A stretch of 64,000 nucleotides of DNA. Origin: Paractinoplanes atraurantiacus (lineage in GTDB: Bacteria; Actinomycetota; Actinomycetes; Mycobacteriales; Micromonosporaceae). A model generated the notes under the pieces. It saw only the letters and a program-made list of their open reading frames with translations, was not told the origin of the DNA and ran no database searches. Location of the stretch: assembly GCF_900215205.1 (NCBI RefSeq), contig NZ_OBDY01000040.1, positions 18,821-82,820 on the forward strand. Direction: 5' to 3'. The translations under genes were made by a program, and so were the position numbers. Of the stretch, positions 24,627-32,516 are shown piece after piece (positions within the stretch are counted from its first letter, which is position 1; every line of letters begins with the position of its first letter).

Positions 24627-25829
24627 ATGACTGCCGAACGACGGATCCACTGGGCCGTGCTGCCGTCCGACGAGGCCGGAACGAGCGGCCGCCTGTCCGG
24701 GCATAGCGTGCGCGTCGGCGACCAAACGCTGATCTGGTCGGAGGAGGAGGCCCAGCCGTCGGCCCGCGTTGCGCGCACGGGTGTGGTGGCGTCGGGGTTG
24801 TCCCTGGTGACGCAGGTGGGGCGGGCCTTCCAGGAGGCGCACCCCGACGTGCCGGTCGTGCTCGACCACGGCCGCCACCTCGTCGTCGAGGGCGGCGAGG
24901 CGCTGCGCGGCAAGGACGACACGTGCTGGCGGGTGGAGCCGATGCCGGCCGATCCGGTCGTCGTCGACCGGCCGGAGCCGCGGGCCCGGCGCGTCGACCC
25001 GGTGGTCGAGAACGTGCTCGTGGGAGTCGCTCGTCCGCCGTACGAAAGCAATCTGACCTGGATCTCGGAGCTGGAGACCCGGCACTCGCTCAGCGACGGG
25101 TTCCGGCAGGCGGCCGATCGGGCCGAGATGGCGCTGACGACCCTGGGGTACGCGACGTCGCGCCAGACGGTGAGCGTCGGCGGCGGGCAGAGCGCGAACG
25201 TGATCGCCGACCGGCCCGGCCAGGCTTCCGACCGCCAAGTCGTGCTGGTGACGGCCCATCTCGACTCGGTCAACCAGGCCGGCGGCACGAAAGCGCCGGG
25301 CGCCGACGACAACGGCAGCGGCGCGGCCGGCGTGCTGCTGCTGGCGAGCGCCCTGGCCGCCCACGAGTGGCAGAACGACCTGCGGCTCATCCTGTTCGGC
25401 GGCGAGGAGCAGGGCCTGTTCGGCAGCAAGCACTACGTGGCGGGACTGTCGCCGGACGAGCGCGGCCGGATCCGCGCCGTCCTCAACATGGACATGATCG
25501 GCGTCCGCAACGGAGAAGAGCCGGGCGTGCTGCTGGAGGGCGCACCGGTCTCCAAGGCCCTGATCGACGACCTGGCCGCGGCGGCCGCCACCTACACCGG
25601 GTTGCGGGTGGAGACGTCGCTCAACCCGTTCGCCAGCGACCACGTGCCGTTCATCGTGGCCGGCGTCCCGGCAGTGCTGACCATCGAGGGCAACGACAGC
25701 GCCAACGGCACCATCCACAGTGCGAACGACCTGCTCACGCACATCGACTACGGGCTGGCGCTGGAGATCTTGCGGATGAACGCGGCCGCCCTGGCCGGGT
25801 GGCTTCGCCCCGTGGAGGTGGCAGGCTAA
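24627..25829 (+). CDS. M28-family zinc aminopeptidase
   Basis: 400 residues. The peptidase domain (about 140-395) has all five metal ligands in order: TAHLDSV (His, Asp), GADDNGSGAAG (bridging Asp), GGEEQGLFGS (catalytic Glu and ligand Glu), LNMDMIG (Asp) and TIHSANDLL (His). The first ~130 residues are an unassigned domain, and there is no signal peptide, unusual for M28 enzymes, so it is predicted to be cytoplasmic unless exported otherwise. GGAGG precedes ATG 24627 by 12 bases. It follows the GDSL gene by 50 bases on the same strand. Confidence 0.85.
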   Translation: MTAERRIHWAVLPSDEAGTSGRLSGHSVRVGDQTLIWSEEEAQPSARVARTGVVASGLSLVTQVGRAFQEAHPDVPVVLDHGRHLVVEGGEALRGKDDTCWRVEPMPADPVVVDRPEPRARRVDPVVENVLVGVARPPYESNLTWISELETRHSLSDGFRQAADRAEMALTTLGYATSRQTVSVGGGQSANVIADRPGQASDRQVVLVTAHLDSVNQAGGTKAPGADDNGSGAAGVLLLASALAAHEWQNDLRLILFGGEEQGLFGSKHYVAGLSPDERGRIRAVLNMDMIGVRNGEEPGVLLEGAPVSKALIDDLAAAAATYTGLRVETSLNPFASDHVPFIVAGVPAVLTIEGNDSANGTIHSANDLLTHIDYGLALEILRMNAAALAGWLRPVEVAG

Positions 25830-25871
25830 CATTGCCGCGGTTTCGTCCTTTGCAAGCGAAAACGAGGCGAC

Positions 25872-26555
25872 ATGCGGTGGTTCCGGCGCGGGTCGGGCAG
25901 TCAGAAGGACCCCGGCCAGCAGCAGGCCCTCGTCGACGACGTCCGCGGCCGGTACGGTCCGCACCTGCCCGGCACGTTCCTCCAGCAGGCCGACGCGGCC
26001 GCCGCGCAACTCAGCGGTGACGACGGCCTGCTGGCCGCGGCCCAGATCGTGCGAGAGTTCGCCGACGCCGCCCACGCGGACGTGGCCGGTCAGGTCGCCG
26101 GCTACGGCTACGCGGTCGACCGCCGCAACTATCGTCCGCTGTGGAGGGAGTTGGGCAGCCGCCTGCGCTGGAACCTGTGGGCCCTGCCCGGCGGCCTCCA
26201 CCCGTACATCCAGGTCAGCGGCGCCGTCGCGGCGATCGGGGCCGACCCCAAGCGGGTCACGAAGGTGACCGACCCGGGCCCGCTGATGGCCCACCTGTTC
26301 GAGATCCTCGACCTGACGATCGCCGGCTGGGAGTTCGCCCGGGTCCGCCCCGACACCGACGCCGCCACCCTGGTCCACCGCATCATCGGCACCACCCGCG
26401 ACCTGCGGGCGGCCTGGGACGAGCCGCCACTGCCCCAGCCGGTCCGCGAGCTGATGCGCCGCAACAACACCATCAACATCTACGACCCGGCCTCCCCGGC
26501 CGTCGTCGGCGGTTTCAACCCGGGCAAGGAGATGCGCGAGGCCCTCCTGGCGTAG
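25872..26555 (+). CDS. Hypothetical protein (227 aa)
   Basis: No family recognised. A basic start (MRWFRRGSGS) is followed by a mostly helical, soluble-looking protein with conserved-looking stretches YRPLWRELGSRLRWNLWALPGG, LMAHLFEILDLTIAGWEFARVRP and a C-terminal NPGKEMREALLA. No signal peptide or membrane helix. It follows the M28 peptidase by 42 bases and could be co-transcribed. Confidence 0.7.
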   Translation: MRWFRRGSGSQKDPGQQQALVDDVRGRYGPHLPGTFLQQADAAAAQLSGDDGLLAAAQIVREFADAAHADVAGQVAGYGYAVDRRNYRPLWRELGSRLRWNLWALPGGLHPYIQVSGAVAAIGADPKRVTKVTDPGPLMAHLFEILDLTIAGWEFARVRPDTDAATLVHRIIGTTRDLRAAWDEPPLPQPVRELMRRNNTINIYDPASPAVVGGFNPGKEMREALLA

Positions 26556-26632
26556 GACGGGGCGGCGGCCCGGCCGGCTGGCTGGCTGGCTGTGGCCGAT
26601 GGGAACCGTGCTGGTCTCGGTCCTGCGACAGC

Positions 26633-27022
26633 GTGACCATCGGGCCGGCGGCCGCCGCCGACTACATCCGGCTCCAGGCCGTCGCCGCCGCCCTGGCCCG
26701 CCGCCGGCCCGACACAGTCTCCCGCCGGACCGCCGACGCCATCCTCGACCTGCTGCATGACCGCCCCGCCGAGGCCCAGCGGACCCTGTTGGGCATCTCC
26801 CCCTCGGCCGGCCCCGACGCGGCCCAGGCAGCGCTGATCCGCGCGATCGCGCAGGCGGCCCTGCATGATCACGCCCAGGCCGACCGGCTGGTCAACGCCG
26901 TCAACCGCGCCCATATGGAGGCCGGCACCCCCGGCGCGGAAGATCCGGCGCCCGTGCTGACCGACATTCTGGCGGCCCACCGCGCGCGAACCGGCCGAGA
27001 CGTTCGCTCCCCGGCGCCGTAG
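26633..27022 (+). CDS. Hypothetical Ala-rich helical protein (129 aa)
   Basis: Read from GTG 26633. Ala/Arg-rich and strongly helical (AADYIRLQAVAAALARRRP, then AILDLLHDRPAEAQRTLL and AQAALHDHAQADRLVNAV), resembling short alpha-solenoid repeats, though no repeat period is certain. The frame extends far upstream but overlaps the preceding gene there. Coding bias is convincing; the start is not. Confidence 0.5.
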   Translation: MTIGPAAAADYIRLQAVAAALARRRPDTVSRRTADAILDLLHDRPAEAQRTLLGISPSAGPDAAQAALIRAIAQAALHDHAQADRLVNAVNRAHMEAGTPGAEDPAPVLTDILAAHRARTGRDVRSPAP

Positions 27023-27109
27023 TCGGCCGGGGCGTCCCGGCCCCATCGCGCCGGGTGAATGGCACACACGGTATTACCAATCACGTACGTCAATAGGTAA
27101 TAGTGCATT

Positions 27110-29608
27110 GTGGACCTCTCACGGCTCGCCGCGGGCTTCGGCGCGGCTCTGCTCATCACCGCCTTTCCCGTGCCCGCGCACGCCGACGACCGGGCCTCGA
27201 CCCGGGAATTCGGCAACGGGCCCGAGCGCAACGAGGTCGCGGCGACCGACAGCGCGGCGGCGCGGATCCTGGCGGCCGTGGCCCCGGAGGCGGCCTGGAA
27301 ACCCGGCCGGCAGGGCTATCCGCGGCAGCACGAGTTGCGGGTCTACCCGCCGAACCCGGAGGACCGCTCGATCAAGCTCGGCCTCATCCCGTACCACCAA
27401 ATCGCCCCTGAACTGAACGCCTTGCAGCAGGCCTCGAACCGGGTGTCGGCCGAGGTCGTCGGGCGTTCGGCGCTGGACCGGGATCTCTATCTGGTGACCG
27501 TCACGGCGCCCGAGAGCGCGGCCGAGGCGGCCCGGCAGGAGCGCTGGCGCGAGCTCATCGAGAACGACCCGGTGGCCGCGAGGCGGGACCGGTCGCTGGC
27601 CCGCGGGTACAAGACGCCGGTCTGGATCAACGCGAACATCCACGGCGACGAGTGGGAGGGCACCGACGGGGCGCTGCGGGTCATCGAGCGGCTCGCCACC
27701 GCGACCGACGCCGCCACCGCCGCCTTCCTGGCCCGCAGCCGGGTCTACGTCACGGTCACCAACAACCCGGACGGGCGGATCGCCGGCACCCGGGTCAACG
27801 GGGCCGGCTTCGACATCAACCGCGACCACGCCACGAGCTCGCAGCCGGAGTCGCGCGCGGTCCGCGACGTCGTCATCGCCACCCAGCCGTTCGTGATGCT
27901 CGACGAGCACGGCTACACCGGCACCACGCTGATCGAGCCGGCCACGCCGCCGCACGGGCAGAACTACGAGTACGACCTCTACATCAAGCACGCCCTGCCG
28001 AACGCGCTCGGCATGGAGGCCGCGATCCAGCGCCTCGGACATCCGGAGACCACCCGGGCCGACATCCCGTTCCGGGACTACGCTTCCGGTGACTGGGACG
28101 ACTGGCCGCCCATCTTCACCCCGATGTACGCCATGTACCACGGCGCGATCGGCCACACCGTCGAGATCCCGTTGCAGGTCAACCGGGGCCTCTACACCAC
28201 GCTTCCGGTCGAGGAGCTGCGCCGCCGCTCGGGCGTCAACACCGATGTCGCGGCCGCGACGATCGAGGCGGCCTTGACGTACGCCGACACGAACCGCGCC
28301 TCGCTGCTGGCCGGCCAGATCGAGCAGTTCCGCCGCGGCTGGGCCGGCGAGCCGCAGCGCCAGGTCCCGGACGGCTACGTGCCCGGCTACGGACCCGAGG
28401 ACCGCTACTCGACCGACTTCCCCCGGGCGTACGTCGTCCCGGCCGGCGCTCGCCAGCGTTCCGCGCCGGCCGCGGCCCGCCTCGTCAATCACCTGATCGC
28501 CAACGACGTCCGGGTCACCAAGGCCCGCACCGCCTTCACCTTGAACGGCCGCCGCTACCCGGCCGGCTCCTACGTCGTCGACATGCACCAGCCCAAGCGT
28601 GGCCTGGCCAACGTGCTGCTCGAGGCCGGCCGCGACATCTCCGACCTGGTGCCGCAGATGTACGACATCTCCGGCTGGAGTCACCGCCTGCTCTGGGGCG
28701 CTTCGGTCGACATCAGCCGCACCGCCGCACCACGCGTGGCGACATCGCCCGTATCGAGTGTTGTGTTCCGCGGCAGTATTCCCAAGAGCCGGGAGCTGGC
28801 TCTCACGCTGCGGGACCCGGCCGACATCCGCGCTGTCAACGCCCTTCTCGACCAGGGAATCAAATTGCGGTTGTACGGCGCGGCCACCGTCGTGCTTCCG
28901 GCCTCGGCGGCGTGGATCGCGGACCGCTTCGGTGTACGCCTCGACGCCGCCCCTCGCGGCGCTGCGGGCACCCCGATCTCGCGTCCGGTGCTGGCCGCCG
29001 CCGTGGCCGCCGACGAGCTGTTCGCGTTGCGGGAGATGGGCTTCGACGTACGGACCGTCTCCACCGCCAGTCTGAACGCGGGCGCGAGCCTGGCCGGGGT
29101 GACCGGCCTGATCGTGTCCTCCGGCCTGAACTACGCGCAGCTCGGCGAGGCCGCCAAGGCTCAGGTCGACGACCTGCTCAGCCGCGGCGGCGTCGTCACC
29201 CGTGGCGTCACCGGCGCCACCTTCAACGCGGCCGCCGGCCTGCTCCCGGCGACCGCGGTCGCGGGCCGCGGCGACGCCAACGGAGTCGTCGCCGTCCGCA
29301 ACACCGGCCGGGTCGTCGGCGAGGACTCGCCGCCGCACTCGTTCGTCTACTCGCCGCTGTGGTTCACCGGCACCGGATTCACCGTCGAGCAGCGCTACGC
29401 CGACGAGCCGCTCGTCGCCGGCCACTGGCTGCCCACGGCCCCCGGCGTGGGCGGCCCGTCGCAGGCGGCGGGCCAGGCCTCGGTGGTCTCCGGCACCACG
29501 GCCCGCGGCAGCCGGGCCGTCCTGTTCGGCACCGAGACTCTGTTCCGCGCCCACCCGAAGGGTTTGTACGCGCAGTTCGCCCGAGCGCTCTACTGGACAA
29601 ATTCATAG
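27110..29608 (+). CDS. Secreted M14-family zinc carboxypeptidase
   Basis: 832 residues. Signal peptide to about residue 25 (PVPAHA-DD). The M14 domain holds NIHGDEWEG (zinc ligands His and Glu), NPDGRIAGTRVNGAGFDINRD (substrate-binding Asn/Arg region), LDEHGY (third zinc His) and catalytic Glu in HTVEIPLQ. The C-terminal ~450 residues form additional beta-rich and Rossmann-like domains (GLIVSSGLNYAQLGEAAKAQVDDLLSRGG). GTG 27110 is used; TTG 27108 is out of frame. Probably a cell-wall or extracellular peptide-degrading enzyme. Confidence 0.85.
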   Translation: MDLSRLAAGFGAALLITAFPVPAHADDRASTREFGNGPERNEVAATDSAAARILAAVAPEAAWKPGRQGYPRQHELRVYPPNPEDRSIKLGLIPYHQIAPELNALQQASNRVSAEVVGRSALDRDLYLVTVTAPESAAEAARQERWRELIENDPVAARRDRSLARGYKTPVWINANIHGDEWEGTDGALRVIERLATATDAATAAFLARSRVYVTVTNNPDGRIAGTRVNGAGFDINRDHATSSQPESRAVRDVVIATQPFVMLDEHGYTGTTLIEPATPPHGQNYEYDLYIKHALPNALGMEAAIQRLGHPETTRADIPFRDYASGDWDDWPPIFTPMYAMYHGAIGHTVEIPLQVNRGLYTTLPVEELRRRSGVNTDVAAATIEAALTYADTNRASLLAGQIEQFRRGWAGEPQRQVPDGYVPGYGPEDRYSTDFPRAYVVPAGARQRSAPAAARLVNHLIANDVRVTKARTAFTLNGRRYPAGSYVVDMHQPKRGLANVLLEAGRDISDLVPQMYDISGWSHRLLWGASVDISRTAAPRVATSPVSSVVFRGSIPKSRELALTLRDPADIRAVNALLDQGIKLRLYGAATVVLPASAAWIADRFGVRLDAAPRGAAGTPISRPVLAAAVAADELFALREMGFDVRTVSTASLNAGASLAGVTGLIVSSGLNYAQLGEAAKAQVDDLLSRGGVVTRGVTGATFNAAAGLLPATAVAGRGDANGVVAVRNTGRVVGEDSPPHSFVYSPLWFTGTGFTVEQRYADEPLVAGHWLPTAPGVGGPSQAAGQASVVSGTTARGSRAVLFGTETLFRAHPKGLYAQFARALYWTNS

Positions 29609-29642
29609 ACTTCAACCGGGGTTGAGGCCCTACGGTGTCCCG

Positions 29643-30950
29643 ATGGGGCGGGTCTTCTACCAACTGCTGGTCAACACACTGCTGGTCTCGGTCATCAACT
29701 TCACCGTGTGGTTCGCGATCACGTTCTACGTGTACATCGAGACCCGATCGGTCTTCGCCACCGGCGTCATCTCCGGCATCTTCCTGGTGATGACGGCGCT
29801 GACCGGCATCTGGTTCGGCAGCCTGGTCGACCACTACCGCAAGAAGACAGTCATGCAGGCGTCGGCGCTGGCTTCATTCCTGCTGTACGGGGTGGCGCTG
29901 CTCCTCTACCAGACGACGCCCCGCGACGAGTGGCGCGATCCCACGAGCGTTCGGCTGTGGCTCCTGGTGGTGCTGCTCATGTTCGGCGTGATCGCCGGCA
30001 ACGTGCGCACGATCGCCCTGCCCACGATGGTGACGGTCCTGATCGAGGAGGACAAGCGGGACCGCGCGAACGGCTTGGTCGGCACCGCCTCCGGCGTCTC
30101 GTTCCTGGTCACCTCGGTGATCAGTGGCTTGTTGGTCGCCCTGGGCGGCATGTTGTGGGTCCTGGTGGTCGCCCTCGGGGTGCTCGGCGTCGCGGTGCTG
30201 GCCCTGACGTTCGTCCGGATGCCGTTTTTCGCTGCCGCAGCCACGGAGAAGCGCTCGGTCGACCTGCGCGGCACGATCCGGGTGATCGGAGGGGTGCCCG
30301 GCCTGCCCGCACTGATCGCCTTCTCGGCCTTCAACAATCTGCTCGGCGGCATCTTCATGGCGCTGCTGGACGCGTACGGCCTCTCCTTGGTCTCGGTCCA
30401 GACCTGGGGTTTGCTGTGGGGTGCCCTGAGCACAGGCTTCATCGTCGGCGGCCTGCTGATAGCGCGCACCGGCCTGGGCAAGAACCCGGTCTGGCTCCTC
30501 CTGATGGTCAACATGATCCTCTGGACCGTGACCCTGGTCTTCCCACTCCGCGACTCGATCGTCTGGCTGACCGCGGGCCTCTACATCTACATGCTCGCCG
30601 TCCCGTACGCCGAGGCGGCCGAGCAGACGATCCTGCAGAAGGTGGTCCCGTTCGAGCGCCAGGGCCGGGTCTTCGGCTTCGCCCAGAGTGTCGAGCAGGC
30701 CGCTTCCCCACTGACTGCCTTCCTGATCTCCCCCATAGCCCAGTTCGTCTTCATCCCTTTCATGACCGACGGCGCCGGCGCACGCCTGATAGGCGACTGG
30801 TTCGGCACAGGCGCCAACCGCGGCTTGGCCTTGGTCTTCGCCCTGACCGGCATCATCGGCATCGCCGCCACGACGATCGCCCTGCGAAGCCGCCCCTACC
30901 GCCGCCTGAGCCACCGCTACACCGAAGACCCAGCCCCCATCCCGTCCTGA
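29643..30950 (+). CDS. MFS transporter
   Basis: 435 residues with about twelve membrane helices. The N-terminal half contains GIWFGSLVDHYRKK, the cytoplasmic loop 2-3 motif of drug:H+ antiporters, and the C-terminal half a characteristic EQTILQKVVPFERQGRVFGFAQ loop. Probably an exporter; substrate unknown. TACGGT lies six bases before ATG 29643 and no ribosome-binding site is seen, so it may be leaderless. The gene ends just before a C-rich tandem repeat. Confidence 0.85.
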   Translation: MGRVFYQLLVNTLLVSVINFTVWFAITFYVYIETRSVFATGVISGIFLVMTALTGIWFGSLVDHYRKKTVMQASALASFLLYGVALLLYQTTPRDEWRDPTSVRLWLLVVLLMFGVIAGNVRTIALPTMVTVLIEEDKRDRANGLVGTASGVSFLVTSVISGLLVALGGMLWVLVVALGVLGVAVLALTFVRMPFFAAAATEKRSVDLRGTIRVIGGVPGLPALIAFSAFNNLLGGIFMALLDAYGLSLVSVQTWGLLWGALSTGFIVGGLLIARTGLGKNPVWLLLMVNMILWTVTLVFPLRDSIVWLTAGLYIYMLAVPYAEAAEQTILQKVVPFERQGRVFGFAQSVEQAASPLTAFLISPIAQFVFIPFMTDGAGARLIGDWFGTGANRGLALVFALTGIIGIAATTIALRSRPYRRLSHRYTEDPAPIPS

Positions 30951-30970
30951 CCCCACCGCCCCACCGCCGC

Positions 30971-31030
30971 CCCACTCCGCGCCGCCCCACTCCGCGCCGC
31001 CCCACTCCGCGCCGCCCCACTCCGCGCCGC
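30971..31030. repeat. 15-bp tandem repeat, four exact copies
   Basis: CCCACTCCGCGCCGC repeated four times without change, then degenerate CCCGCGCCGC units to about 31075. It lies in the non-coding gap after the MFS gene. Extremely C-rich on this strand; slippage-prone. No function apparent. Confidence 0.85.
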
Positions 31031-31155
31031 CCCGCGCCGCCCCGCGCCGCGCCGCCCCGCGCGCCGCCTCGCTGCCAGTCCGCGCCGCCCCCGCGCCCGC
31101 GCCGTCTCCCCCGCCCCACCTGTGCTGGTTCCTCCGCCGGGCCTATGATCGACTC

Positions 31156-31602
31156 GTGGTTGAACGTGTTCAAGTAATGCGAGCGGCGCCCTCGGCCCGC
31201 TGGTGTGCGGCAGCGGCGTCGGGCTACAGCTTGGCGGCCGGGCTTGTGCTCCTCCGCGCTGATACCTCGGAGACCGCCTTCTTCGGGTCCGTCGCCGGCA
31301 CCTTCCTGGTGCTGACGCTGCTCCCCCAGCCCTTCCGCCGGCACACGTCGTTTCGGGCGGACTGCCGGATCGCGGTTGTCCTGAGCGTCCTCGCCCAGTT
31401 CCTGGTCTTCTTCTTCGGCGGGTGCCTGTTTCTGCCCACTATCGCGATGCTGGTCCTGGCCGCGCTCCGCCCGCCACGAGCGGCCTCGGTCGCGCCCGAC
31501 CCGCGCTCATGGCGGGAACGCTGGGAGATCACCGTCCGGCGCGCGATCGCCGGCTCGGCGATCGCCGGCCTGCTGCTCTACATCGCCGCGGTCACCCGAT
31601 GA
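31156..31602 (+). CDS. Small membrane protein, hypothetical (leaderless)
   Basis: 148 residues with four hydrophobic segments (about 18-35, 42-57, 72-102 and 130-146) and a short basic loop between the third and fourth. TATGAT (31144-31149) is placed six bases before GTG 31156, so the transcript probably begins at the start codon. ATG 31177 is the alternative. The stop overlaps the next ATG (ATGA). No family recognised. Confidence 0.6.
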   Translation: MVERVQVMRAAPSARWCAAAASGYSLAAGLVLLRADTSETAFFGSVAGTFLVLTLLPQPFRRHTSFRADCRIAVVLSVLAQFLVFFFGGCLFLPTIAMLVLAALRPPRAASVAPDPRSWRERWEITVRRAIAGSAIAGLLLYIAAVTR

Positions 31603-32516
31603 GCCGCCGGCCGGGTATCGGGCAGCGCGCCTTGGCCGCCGTGTACGTCGCCGTTCTTTGTGCGATGCTCCACGGCCACGTCGACGAGTCAGGGGTCGGC
31701 ACGACACACGTCGTCTACCCGCTCGCCCCCGTCGCCGTGCTGCTGGGCTTCGGCGCCTATCTCCTCAGCATCCCGGCCCGCGTCTGGGGAACGGGCACAA
31801 GCCGCGACGACGAAGGCGCCGCCGGCCACGTGGCCGGCGGCGCCTTCTCTGTTCGGGATCGTCAGGCGACTGTGGCGGGGAAACGCTCCCAGACCCGGTG
31901 GGCGGCCATCAACTGCTGGACCTGGGTCAGGGCGGCGGCGCCGGAGTCGGCGGTGACCACGCCCGGAGTGCTGGTGATGCCGGCCGAGGCCAGGGCCTCG
32001 ACGCCCTCGCCCCAGGCGCCGATGGCCTTGGCGTGGCGCCAAGCCTCGTCGAGGAGCAGGACCACCCGCGGGTCGACCGAGGTGGCCGCGGCGCCCGCCT
32101 TGTCGTCCCGGGCCGGGATCGCGTCCGGGGCCGGGACGGGGGCGGCGCCGACCAGGATCGCGTCGAACTCGATCGAGCGGGCCGTGGCGAACGTGCGCTG
32201 CACCGGCAGGCCGCCGACCTTGCCGCCGTGCGGGGCGATGACCAGCGGGACCATGCCGGCCGCCTGGATCGTCTCGCGGACCTCGGCCAGGCCGGGCACC
32301 TCGGTGCCGTCGGGGCCGACCACGATGCCGACGATGCGGCCGTCCGGCGGCCACTCGGCGCCGACCTGGGACAGGGCGGGGCTCGGGGCCGGGTCGGCCA
32401 GCTCGATGGTGGGCTTCGGGGCGGGCAGGCCCAGGCCGGTGGCGACCTCGGCGCAGAGCACCGGGTCGATGTTGGCCAGCGACTGGAGCTGGCGCTCCTT
32501 GATCGCCTGCTCGTAG
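31599..32516 (+). CDS. Hypothetical short membrane ORF running into antisense of katE
   Basis: From ATG 31599, overlapping the previous stop by four bases, the first ~75 residues look natural, with two hydrophobic segments (RALAAVYVAVLCAML and PLAPVAVLLGFGAYLLSIP). After the terminator hairpin at 31812-31847 the frame simply reads the antisense of the catalase gene to 32516. All three forward frames are open here, so the real C-terminus cannot be placed. Treat only the first part as plausible coding sequence. Confidence 0.3.
   Translation: MSRRPGIGQRALAAVYVAVLCAMLHGHVDESGVGTTHVVYPLAPVAVLLGFGAYLLSIPARVWGTGTSRDDEGAAGHVAGGAFSVRDRQATVAGKRSQTRWAAINCWTWVRAAAPESAVTTPGVLVMPAEARASTPSPQAPMALAWRQASSRSRTTRGSTEVAAAPALSSRAGIASGAGTGAAPTRIASNSIERAVANVRCTGRPPTLPPCGAMTSGTMPAAWIVSRTSARPGTSVPSGPTTMPTMRPSGGHSAPTWDRAGLGAGSASSMVGFGAGRPRPVATSAQSTGSMLASDWSWRSLIACS
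31812..31847. terminator. 36-base perfect palindrome, bidirectional terminator
   Basis: GAAGGCGCCGCCGGCCAC and its exact complement meet at CACGTG with no loop, giving 18-base arms. It begins 15 bases beyond the catalase stop codon and lies between convergent transcripts. Both flanks carry GAAGG/CCTTC. Strong factor-independent terminator for the catalase; also affects the rightward small genes. Confidence 0.85.

Noticed and set aside
24480..26378. 632-codon minus-strand frame
   Set aside because: Shadow of the M28 peptidase and the following gene.
27119..29554. 811-codon minus-strand frame
   Set aside because: Antisense shadow of the M14 peptidase, which has a signal peptide and the complete zinc site.
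30971..31075. Coding repeat protein on the minus strand (GVGRR repeats)
   Set aside because: No start or ribosome-binding site with a sensible gene around it; composition follows the DNA repeat only.
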